Shown piece by piece: positions 1 through 7,346 of a DNA stretch of 13,741 bases (position 1 is the first letter of the stretch; each line of letters opens with the position of its first letter). The position numbers were made by a program, and so were the translations under genes. Source of the stretch: Chromera velia (taxonomy: Eukaryota; Sar; Chromeraceae); NCBI GenBank assembly GCA_018398765.1, contig JAHBMJ010003420.1, positions 10,001-23,741 of the forward strand, read 5' to 3'. The notes under the pieces were generated by a model, which saw only the letters and a list, made by a program, of their open reading frames with translations, was not told the origin of the DNA and searched no databases.

Positions 1-69
1 CTCCATGTCTTCCCACGACCTTGCCTTTTCCATTATAGGAGCGGCTGATCGTCACTCCTTCTATCCAAG

Positions 70-975
70 TACATAATAGCGTTAGCCGTAATGTAGAAAT
101 AGAGGAACGATCTGAATAGTTACGGTAAAATTAATTACCAAAAAAATGTGACTTGACGTTTTCTTGAAATGGGTCTATATCTTACGTCAAAAACATAACT
201 TTAAGATGTTAAGGCTTATAGTCTCCCACGCGCAACCTTTAATTATTGCGTGCGTGTCGATCGCAGTACGTATTAAAATAGTTCTTGAGAGTTTCTCCGG
301 TCCTTTAATTAAGTTATATATATGCATAGATACAAGCGGCCATGATTCATGTATGCACATGCCTGGAAGAGCTCCACGGGGCCCTCTCCTAGATCCCGGG
401 TCCCCTAGAACTTGGAAAAGGAGGGGGGAGAGGAGCTGTGCTATTAAAAATTAAGGGAGAGATTGAGGAGGAAGTAGAGGGGGTGGGCGACTTAAAGCTG
501 GACTTTAAAACAGGGGAAGAAGAAGGATAGATTGAGACTACTACGTCAGTTTGGAGATCTACTGAATCAGATCGACGATAAAACTTCAAAACTCCCGCTA
601 TCATTCAATGTTATCACACGACTTCAGCAAATGTCTAAGCTTTGAATGAATTGAATCAGCCCTCAATTGCTATAGTAAGAATAATTGATTAGACTCTGTT
701 GAACTTAAACATTATATGAAAAACGATTGCTGCATCAAATCTGTGTTTCTAAATTAGTTATGAATCAGTTTATAATAACTTGATGCAACTTCGTAGTTAA
801 TGCTTATTGTTCAGATGCTTTCCTACCTACTTAAGGATAACTTTGCATAAATTACGCCATTAACCGTAACATTTATATTTCAGCTTGTATTACGAACCAT
901 ATGAAACGTAATATGGCCTTTTGAGCCATGCATATATAACAAAGTTATATTAGTTACGGCTAATACCACTATGTA
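70..975. mobile_element. Non-autonomous DNA transposon (MITE-like), element A
   Basis: Seen in the sequence: the two ends are imperfect inverted repeats of 22 bp (70-91 and 954-975, 18 of 22 matching). The inner 10 bp, TTAGCCGTAA and its complement TTACGGCTAA, match exactly, and the outermost six, TACATA and TATGTA, also match. Related subterminal words are TTACGGTAA at 120 and TTAACCGTAA near 861, again in opposite orientation. The element is flanked by TATCCAAG (62-69) and TATCTAAG (976-983), an 8-bp duplication with one mismatch. The body is strongly AT-rich against GC-richer flanks and has no credible coding region, so it could only move using a transposase made elsewhere. An 8-bp duplication is typical of hAT-type elements, but the superfamily is not certain. 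The mismatch in the duplication suggests an older insertion. Confidence 0.6.
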
Positions 976-1599
976 TATCTAAGTGCTACCGCTGCTGCTG
1001 CCACTCCCTCAACGCTCACTCTTCGCACCTCTCCCCTGGTGCCCTGCAGGCATCCACTGGCTACTCTGTGGTGCGCTACCTACATTCTTGCCTTCATGTA
1101 TGTGCACACTTGCAACTTTCTCTCCCCAGACAGACCGCAGGGCCTTGTTTATCCATGCTACCATTGCTTTTTCCACCTCCTTTCTGGCCTCTGCTGTTTC
1201 CTGCGCTCTTTTTTTTTGCCTTGGTTCTCTCTTATAAAACGCTCAGAGGAGCTTGAAAGTTCTCTATTATCACGAAGAGGGAAGATTTCTTAGCAACTTT
1301 TCAGCCTTCCTCGATCTCTTTTTCTTTCTCCCCTAAAACCATCTGCATCAGGCAGAAAAACCCGCTATCCATCCCCCACTTGTGTTCGGGGAATCTCCTA
1401 TCCCGTCCCTCCCCCCCGTCGAATTGAAACAGCCCCTTCTCCCCCCCCCCCTGTCGGAACCCCAATTTTTCATCGACAAATCCCCAAAGAAGACGGCGGA
1501 GGACGTCAGGGACATTCAAAAGGTGGGTGGGCACTCTCTGCCTGACCTTTTCTCATAGACCACCCTCCATATTGCCTGGGAATGGGAACCAAGTCAAGA
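976..1599. other. Native, GC-richer segment between two transposons; no gene defined
   Basis: This block is compositionally unlike the AT-rich elements on both sides. It continues, across element B, into the sequence at 2561 onward. It is pyrimidine-rich on the plus strand, with C homopolymers around 1411-1417 and 1441-1451. The minus-strand frame of the 2531-3091 gene would have continued here before the transposon arrived, reaching a stop at about 1555-1553. The segment is therefore likely the old 3' end and downstream region of that gene. No complete gene can be defined on either strand. Confidence 0.5.
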
Positions 1600-1799
1600 C
1601 TAGGGGGCCGCACTGTGGGTATATCTAAGCTTCATCCCTAACTTTTCTTACATCCTTTTACACTATATATTATATCCTAAGTTATAAAGTTAAAACTAGC
1701 AGATGAAACACATTCTGGAGTGTTATGTTGGACTATTTTCAAGCTCTAGTTCAACTTTAGTCTTGAGAAATGTTAGTCCAAAGTCGTGTCGCCAGGTTC

Positions 1800-1890
1800 T
1801 GTTGGGCTTGTTGCCTGTTGGGCTCTGTTGGGCCTTTCATCAGCTGTATGACAGGTTATGAAGCCCAACAGTGCCTAACAGAGCCCAACA
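1800..1890. repeat. Left TGTTGGGC array and hairpin
   Basis: TGTTGGGC occurs at 1800, 1816 and 1826. The complement GCCCAACA occurs at 1863 and 1883, with a variant GCCTAACA at 1873. Positions 1816-1833 can pair with 1873-1890 over 18 bp with one mismatch, leaving a loop of about 40 bases. It lies about 200 bp from the left end of element B, where transposase-binding repeats would be expected. Confidence 0.8.
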
Positions 1891-2221
1891 AGGTCCCCTC
1901 CCTTCCCTACAAGCTTGTCTCACACGCTAGGTCCACGTATCAAAGCATATGAATAGAACAGACACCATTTAAGACATTCAGCGCGGCGGCTGCACATTGG
2001 TGCAGTATAAGCCTGAAACTCTTCGTAAAACGTTCACAATACACCAAAGAAAATGGAGACAGACCAGGTCCTGCATACACAATACAGATAAATGTATACT
2101 CCTTGTGCTTAACCTTTCCTCTCTGGCGACCTGGGCTAACTGCTAGAACACCAACAGTGTTTCATATTGTTCTAATATTCTTCCAGATCATTCTCATCAT
2201 CATGATTGTGCATGTTATGCA

Positions 2222-2412
2222 TGTTGGGAGTGTTTGTTGGGCTGTTGGGCTGTGTTGGGCTTTCTTGTTGGGCGTCTTGTATGTTGGGCGTGTTGGGCGC
2301 CCAACAGCTTCCTAGCAAGGTGAAGCCCAACAGTACAACAAGCCCAACAGCCTAACAAAACCTGGTGACACGAAGTTTTTCATAAAAATGAATACATGTT
2401 TCTAGCCCAACA
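2222..2412. repeat. Right TGTTGGGC array, large imperfect palindrome
   Basis: Exact TGTTGGGC copies start at 2235, 2243, 2253, 2266, 2282 and 2291, with a one-base variant at 2222. Exact GCCCAACA copies start at 2299, 2325, 2342 and 2405, with the variant GCCTAACA at 2350. The switch in orientation is a perfect 16-bp palindrome at 2291-2306, so the whole block can fold back. With the left array this makes 15 exact copies in about 600 bp. The copies have variable spacing and alternate in orientation, unlike a CRISPR or a simple microsatellite. Confidence 0.85.
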
Positions 2413-2530
2413 TAAAAACTAATGTTACTGTCATATTCTCTGTAATTTATAGTTTTTGGTTTTTTATAAAACTTCTTGCATAACATACCTAGATTTTTGT
2501 CTGTTTTTCTTTAAAGTCAGGGGTCATGAT

Positions 2531-3091
2531 CTACCTATATGTAGAGTGCGGCCCCCTAGGAGTCAAGAACTTCAGGCTCAGAATTTCTAACATCAAGTTC
2601 TCCCTATTCAACTCCTTCACATACGCGACCACGGTCGGCAGGTCGTCCCGACCATCCAAATACATGCCCAGTACTTTCTTTGCTGCTGCGAATTCTGGGG
2701 CCACCGCGTCCCCTTCCCGTGGGAACTGCCCTCCCAACGCTTCCCAGAGAGCTTTAGCTTTTTTTTGGGACTCTTTTCTGCTCGCTGGAAGGACGAATGT
2801 TTGCACTGATCTTTTCCAAAACGACGTTGCCTCATCGGCCCTTTTCTTTGAGAGCTGGTGGGCCTGAAACCCGGCAGAAACGCAGAATCTCTTCTGATGA
2901 GCTTCGTCAAATGCACTGTCTACAAGGTTGTAAACGTAATTGAATGCAGTGTTAAGCCTCTCATACTCGTCTTGACAATCTGAGAAATCGAAATTCTTGA
3001 CCGCATCCTTCTCCTGAGGGAGACTTGTCCAAAGCAAGGACGCCCAGTCAACCTCACCTGATTGAGGTGGAGACAGTGGAGTGTGTGACAT
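2531..3091 (-). CDS. Unknown protein; C-terminus supplied by transposon element B
   Basis: A 186-residue open frame begins at the ATG at 3091-3089; the frame is open further upstream but has no earlier ATG there. I do not recognise the family. The product is predicted mostly helical and charged, with no signal peptide or membrane segment. It has aromatic and charged stretches (DEYERLNTAF, then KKRADEATSFWKR) and a Lys-rich middle. The frame crosses the target duplication of element B, so residues after FLT (Pro-Arg-Gly-Pro-His-Ser-Thr-Tyr-Arg) and the stop are encoded by the element's terminal repeat. Reading across the empty site, the same frame would continue into 1591 and stop near 1553, about 13 codons further. 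No introns are needed. It could be a host gene with an altered tail or a decaying pseudogene. The open frame of this length, free of stops in a moderate-GC region, is the main support. Confidence 0.45.
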   Translation of the reverse strand: MSHTPLSPPQSGEVDWASLLWTSLPQEKDAVKNFDFSDCQDEYERLNTAFNYVYNLVDSAFDEAHQKRFCVSAGFQAHQLSKKRADEATSFWKRSVQTFVLPASRKESQKKAKALWEALGGQFPREGDAVAPEFAAAKKVLGMYLDGRDDLPTVVAYVKELNRENLMLEILSLKFLTPRGPHSTYR

Positions 3092-3815
3092 GTCCGTGAC
3101 TTTGTCTGTTCGCTTTTGGTGGGACAATTAAACAACACTGTGCTGCAACACTCTGACACCTTTCTCAAACATACATGTATAATGCCACTGCTTGGAGTAA
3201 ACACTGAGGTCACTTTGCACAATCCCTCAAGCATGTTTACTGACGACGCAGTGGATCCGTTGTTGTCATCTGTGCAGTGTGAACATGCTCATATACATAT
3301 ATACACAAATTGATGCAGAGCGTGCAACTGTTGCATGTGCAATGTGTACTGTTGCACGCGACATGCATGTAGACGGCCGGGCCCTGCATGCATATGGAGC
3401 CATGCAATTGCATGGATGCAGGCGCGGGCCCATGCAAGCCCGCAGCGGCCGGCCCGCGGATTTCATCCGAGTCGTGATCTGACTTCGATTCATTCCTTTT
3501 CCTGGAAAGTTTTCCGGCAGTCACTGATCCGAGAAAAGTCGTTGCAAGCTCAGTGTTAGTACCCAACTGGAAAGAGGCGAAAGAAGAACGGAAGAGGAAA
3601 TTGGTTGGAGACACATGAAAGTGGATAGCGAGACGGGGAGTGAGATCAGATCCCCGCCGTCTCCTCTAGCTTTCCGAAGAGAGCGGGAGCGCGTGCCTCT
3701 GGAAGCCTCTTCAGGAAATTTTCTTGCAGAACAGGGATTCATCGCATCGATTGAATGCGAGGGCAACAATTTGCCACGCAGAAGCGAAAGGAAAGGGCAG
3801 AGAGGGACACGCAAT
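3092..3815. promoter_or_regulatory. Divergent intergenic region, probable promoters and 5' leader
   Basis: This stretch separates the start of the minus-strand gene from the start of the plus-strand Rdx gene, so both would be transcribed away from it. The central part (3320-3470) is crowded with TGCA words and palindromes, described separately. No TATA box can be assigned. An in-frame upstream ATG at 3615 opens the same frame as the Met at 3816 and would add 67 residues. The downstream Met is preferred because it begins directly with a signal peptide; 3615-3815 would then be 5' untranslated sequence. Confidence 0.35.
3361..3432. repeat. TGCATG-rich nested palindromes
   Basis: ACATGCATGT (3361-3370) and CCATGCAATTGCATGG (3400-3415) are perfect palindromes, and TGCATGCAT lies at 3385-3393. 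GGGCCC with TGCAT on the left (3380-3389) can pair with ATGCAGGCGCGGGCCC (3417-3432), giving a GC-rich outer stem. Further TGCATG copies lie at 3332 and 3364. Known biology: GCATGC and TGCATGCA are bound by some AP2-family factors in apicomplexans, relatives of chromerids. A regulatory role here is inference from position between two divergent genes. Confidence 0.5.
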
Positions 3816-3887
3816 ATGCTGAACTTGTGTCGCCTTCCAAATTCGTTGTTCCTCTTCTTCTCTCTTCTCCTGCCTGTGACTGACGCC
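3816..3887 (+). other. Signal peptide of the Rdx protein
   Basis: Residues 1-24 have a short basic start, a hydrophobic core rich in Leu and Phe (LFLFFSLLLP), and a likely cleavage after Thr-Asp-Ala. Phe at +1 followed by Ser-Pro is the arrangement seen in bipartite leaders of diatoms, cryptophytes and related algae. The basic stretch after it (Arg-rich, few acids, up to about residue 75) would serve as the transit-peptide part, ending just before the acidic Asp run. Confidence 0.6.
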
Positions 3888-6619
3888 TTCAGTCCATCTG
3901 TTCTGAAATTTGAGCGCGAACTACACGTAAGGCTCCCCTACCTGGCCGTAACAGACAGACCGAGAGGGGTCGGAAGAGGGAGGTGCGCTGGTCGTTTGGG
4001 AGACGGCAGGGAGCCTGTAGGGGTACTACGGGCATCGGGGGGGGATGAGGACGATGACGATGATGACTGGTTGGTGTCTGCGAATCTTGCTGTATTGATT
4101 GCATGCTCTCATGCCTGTGGGTATCATTTCTCGAGTCATTTCTTTCTCTTTAGCTTTTTTCTTTTTCTTCCGCAACTTCTTTCCTATCCCTGTCTTCCTT
4201 CCTGTCACTGTTCTCTCCCATGGTGGCTCGTGTCTTTGTCCGCCGCGTTCTCCGCTGCACCACACGACACTGCACTGCACTGCAGGTTCGTACAGGCCTA
4301 TCTGATGGAGGAGGGCGGAGGGTTCCCCCCCCTTCCCCCCACCCCCTCTCCTTCCCCTTCGCCCTCGACTGTGGGGCATTCGAATGCCACGGAGAGTCAG
4401 ACCTCTACGGCAACGCCGGAGAAGACAGCAGAAAAAGCTGAAGGTTGGTGATCTCTTCATAAAAAAACTGACAACCGGTAAAATAGTATCCGTCTTGGCA
4501 TTTGTGCCTTCGATTCAGTTCCGCCCCTCTTCTCCCAATGTCACGGACAGCGCCTTCCCTTAAATGTATAGCGCCTTCCTTTCTCCTCTCGCTTCCGTTG
4601 CCGCACTTCTCGCTTTCCTTTTCTCAGAAGCCCCTGATCCAGCTGCCTGCTCGCCTGCCTGCCTGCCTGCAGTCACTGAAGCTGAAGCAGGCAGTGGTAG
4701 TCTGGATGTGCAGCAGCCAGCCTCTGTCTCTCAGGCGGGAGGGGAGACCGCGACCCAATCACAAGAGCAAGGAGTGGCCAGTGGGCCGGGCCCCTTTGGT
4801 TTTTTTAGCCAATTGAAGCGGGGGGGGCTCGGAGGGGAGAGGGAAGGGGAGACTGGCGTTCCGGTCCCGTCATCTGTTGAGGGCGGTGCTGGGAGAGCGC
4901 AGGAGGGGGGAGTCTCTGTCGGCATTGGAGCTGCGGAGAGTCGTGCAAGTGTGCAGGGACACGCACAGGGACAAGGGGGGGATGCGTTCCTGCTGCAGAA
5001 TCAGGGGGGAGAGGAGGGCGGGTCCCCGGTGGAAATTCTCATTCGCTGTCAGTCAGAACGGAAGGAGTTTTTGCATCTCTGTCTTTCTGCTCTCTTTTTT
5101 GCTTATCAGTCTCCCTGCCTACCTGCCTGTCCGGTGACATCCGTGCTGACCGTGTCAATCTCTCTGTCTGTGCGTGGCTCGGTCAACGGGCGCCTAGTGG
5201 TTTCTCTGACTCAGGAGGCAGGCATCGATTTTGAGCGATCGATCTGCTGGTCTCTGTCTGTTATTTGTGTAAATTCGAGAGATGGAGCTCTGTCCACGCG
5301 TGTGTACTTTGACCGAAAAAGGCACGGAGAAAACGGAACAGAGAGCGCTCACAAGCTGTTCTTTCTCCGCCGCTTCTGTGTTCCTTTCTGGTGTAGCCGA
5401 CTCAGACCTCTCTCTAGAAGACAAGGGGGAAAGGCAAGGAGAAGCGGCAGCGATTGATTGCATGGGCTTGGTTGGGAGGAAGCATGATGGCGTACGGTTT
5501 TTTTTCTTTTGCCTGTTCTTTCTTTCTTTGTTTCTGCAGACACCGGTGGTTCGGGTCTGAAGCCTTACTTCATCGCCTCCTCCCGCATCATCTCGGACGC
5601 GTTCCCTCCTGCGGCCGTGAGCGTCTCGAGAGAGGTGATGCAGCAGAAAAGTGGAAGGTCGGCTCTCCCTTTTCGTTGCTGTCTCTTTCCCTCACGTACA
5701 CTTTTGATTGGCTCTTTCGACGGTACATGGATGGTGAGAATTGTCAATCAGAGTTTCGCTTACGCACGTTCGGGGAACGTTGGGCTTTGATGGGTGAATC
5801 AGGTGAGCTTGAGGGACTTTGAAGGATGGAGAGAGGGAACACAAAGTCACCTACCTACTCTTCTTTGGTTCCGTTTTCGTCTCTCTTTGTGCAAGGCAAA
5901 CAGGAAAACATGTTGTTCGTCTCTTTCTGTGTGTGCAGAGAAGAGGCGGGGGCGTTTGAAATCTGGGTGGATGGCGCCCAGGTCGGTGGTAGAACGGATA
6001 AGTTGGATGTTTCGTGCATGCACTTTTTTTTTTTTGTAGCACTGAAAGAGAAAACTTCCAGCTGATGAAGTTTTGAAAATGTCGGGAGAGGTGAGATTTA
6101 ATCTTTCTTTTTTTGCTCGCTGGCACACGACCGTTCATGTTTGTGAATGGTGTCTCTCTTTCTCGTTCTTTTCATGACTCACTTCCTGATATACCACCTC
6201 TTTCCGATCGGTCTGTGTGGGCCACTGCATCCGTGATTCCTTCGCCCCTCTCCCTTGTCTTGTAAGCTCAGCTTCCCGCCTTCTTCCTCTAACCTCTCTC
6301 TTCACCCCTCTCTTCTTAAACGTGTGTAGGAAATGAACGAGACAGAACAGAAGGCAGGGAGAAGACTAGTGAAATGAGAACGTGTGAAAGTTGATAGAAA
6401 TTACTTGTGGAAGAACCCTCTGAAGTAGGCAACAATAAGCAAATGTTCCTCTTTCCCCCTTCCTCCCGATGCGCCCAGGTATATCAACGGAAGAAAAAGA
6501 AGAAAGCAGTGTACCTGGAGATGGAAGTCATCAGGGCGGCAGTTGAGAGAGCAGCCAAGCGGTCAGTCAGTCAGTCAGCGAACTCGTCAATTTGTCAAGC
6601 CATAAGGCAGTTGTCATGA
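3816..6619 (+). CDS. Leader-bearing Rdx (SelW/SelT/SelH-like) thioredoxin-fold protein, six exons
   Basis: Model: exons 3816-4069, 4286-4443, 4673-5047, 5540-5657, 5939-5981 and 6479-6619, all GT-AG with matching phases, 362 residues. The first two donors are both GTTGGTG. Exon 3 could instead start at 4628, in the same phase, adding 15 residues. Residues 1-24 are a signal peptide ending Asp-Ala before Phe-Ser-Pro, like the Ala|Phe cleavage motif of complex-plastid precursors, so plastid targeting is likely. Residues 25-255 are an Asp-rich and Ser/Gly/Gln/Glu-rich disordered linker. Residues 257-344 match the Rdx fold in order: strand VEILIRY, the motif position TGGSGLKP, a helix ending DAFPP, strand AFEIWVDGAQVY, a Lys run, and the helix EVIRAAVERAAKR. 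Spacing from the motif to the Phe-Pro equals that of SelW. Thr264 and Ser267 replace the catalytic Cys and Sec/Cys, so classical thiol chemistry looks lost. The family call rests on the match of order and spacing, not on a search. Confidence 0.6.
5026..6562 (+). other. Rdx-like domain spread over four exons
   Basis: The domain starts in the last codons of exon 3, and a Tyr codon is split by the 5048-5539 intron directly before the motif Thr-Gly-Gly-Ser. Exon 4 (5540-5657) carries the motif and first helix. The 43-base exon 5 (5939-5981) carries the central strand. Exon 6 carries the last strand and helix. Phases 1, 2 and 0 agree at the three junctions, which strongly supports the assembly although no transcript was available. 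The codons at the two catalytic positions are ACC (5542) and TCG (5551), not TGC or TGA. Confidence 0.6.
6562..6578 (+). repeat. (GTCA)n repeat creating overlapping splice donors
   Basis: Four tandem GTCA units follow the last Rdx helix. They make the donor-like hexamer GTCAGT at 6562, 6566 and 6570, and GTCAGC at 6574. Because the unit is four bases, successive donors leave phases 2, 0, 1 and 2. Joined to the strong acceptor at 7223/7224, each phase would give a different C-terminal tail. Without splicing the frame stops at 6619. Confidence 0.6.
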
Positions 6620-7100
6620 AATTCAATACAAACATCCATCTGGGTGTCTGTCCATAAATTGTGTCGGGCCCTCCGCGGTGTTTGGACGTCCCCAGAATTC
6701 CCACTTATTTCCTCCTTGCCTCCTCGTGCCGATTTGACATTTCCCCAAGAATTGGCCGCTGAGGACTGACGAGTCCAGGAGACTTGACGCACGCACCGGA
6801 GAGGGACAGACTCAGCCCGTTCCTAGGCAGAAGCATGGGCGAAAGAAAGGCCTTGAATGCTCCTACACCTTGTGCTCGTCCTTTTCCGCCCCTCTTTCTC
6901 ACCCATACATATGCACAGACTCCTGTTCATGACAAGACGCGCAGAGTATGTCTCTGCTTCTCTCCCTGCCTCTCCACCTCATTTTCCTGTGACTGTTGTT
7001 CTTTCTCTCAGCCCCTTCGTTTTCTTCCTCATCCCTTCGTTTTTCTTCTTCTGTCCTCGTCGTATGAAAGATTGCGCTTCCTTTCGTCTTCCCTTCCCAG

Positions 7101-7191
7101 TCCATCCATCCATTCATTCGTCCGTTCGTTCGTCCGTCCGTCCATCAATTCATGCGTCCGTCCCTTCCTTCCTTCCTTCCTTCCTTCCTTC
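7101..7191 (+). repeat. Drifting tetranucleotide pyrimidine repeat
   Basis: A period-four tract changes unit along its length: TCCA, then TTCA/TTCG, TCCG, and finally TTCC repeated. The phase of four is largely kept throughout. It lies just upstream of the acceptor at 7223 and would act as its polypyrimidine tract. Confidence 0.85.
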
Positions 7192-7223
7192 TTCTCTCCT
7201 TTCCTCTTCTCTCCTTTCTGCAG

Positions 7224-7346
7224 AAGAAGACGAACGCGGACGTGAAGGATCAGGCAGCCAAGCCTCTTGTTTCCTTGGGCGGATTTCATGCTTCTCGATT
7301 CCCAGACTTTTTTTGCGCATACGCGAGACAGGACTCGGAAAGCTGA
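7224..7346 (+). CDS. Possible additional 3' exon of the Rdx gene
   Basis: A very long pyrimidine tract (7101-7220) ends in CTGCAG, an excellent acceptor. In phase 0, from the donor at 6566, the exon encodes 40 residues starting KKTNADVKDQAAKP and stopping at 7346. In phase 2 it would add only a short Arg/Thr tail and stop at 7245. In phase 1 it stays open to 7462. The Rdx domain is already complete by residue 344, so any of these only changes the tail. It could also be unused or belong to a transcript isoform. Confidence 0.3.
   Translation, partial: KKTNADVKDQAAKPLVSLGGFHASRFPDFFCAYARQDSES

Larger units (their letters stand above)
1600..2560. mobile_element. Non-autonomous DNA transposon with internal TGTTGGGC arrays, element B
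   Basis: Seen in the sequence: CTAGGGGGCCGCACT (1600-1614) is repeated exactly in inverted orientation at 2545-2559, with weaker similarity (TATA, TA, CCC) inward. The 8-bp word AGTCAAGA flanks the element as a direct repeat (1592-1599 and 2561-2568), a clean target site duplication. The interior is AT-rich and non-coding apart from two arrays of the word TGTTGGGC and its complement (around 1800-1890 and 2222-2412), placed subterminally. Known biology: plant and animal hAT and CACTA transposons carry short subterminal repeats that bind their transposase, and hAT elements make 8-bp duplications. Inference: a hAT-like deletion derivative or MITE mobilised in trans. The perfect duplication suggests a fairly recent insertion. 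It landed in the reading frame of the neighbouring minus-strand gene. Confidence 0.75.

Noticed and set aside
1352-1522. Plus-strand exon-like segment (57 codons) with a good acceptor (CATCAG) and donor (AAG|GTGGGT).
   Set aside because: No partner exon in a compatible phase except after an implausible 36-base intron. The Pro-rich product is unrecognised, and the segment lies on the strand opposite the gene that once extended here.
973-1629. An 11-bp direct repeat GTATATCTAAG at 973-983 and 1619-1629, first read as a target duplication around a GC-rich insert.
   Set aside because: Better explained by two elements each with their own inverted ends and 8-bp duplications. The GC-rich part is the native DNA and the second copy lies inside element B.
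1800-2412. Repeated TGTTGGGC words considered as a CRISPR-like or telomere-like array.
   Set aside because: Units are only 8 bp, spacing is irregular, orientation alternates, and they lie inside a bounded transposon.
3237-3614. A 125-codon minus-strand frame upstream of the Rdx gene.
   Set aside because: It translates the TGCA palindromic island into a low-complexity Cys/His/Met sequence; no support as a gene.
5540-5560. Possible selenocysteine at the Rdx motif.
   Set aside because: The codon is TCG (Ser), not TGA, and the partner position is ACC (Thr).
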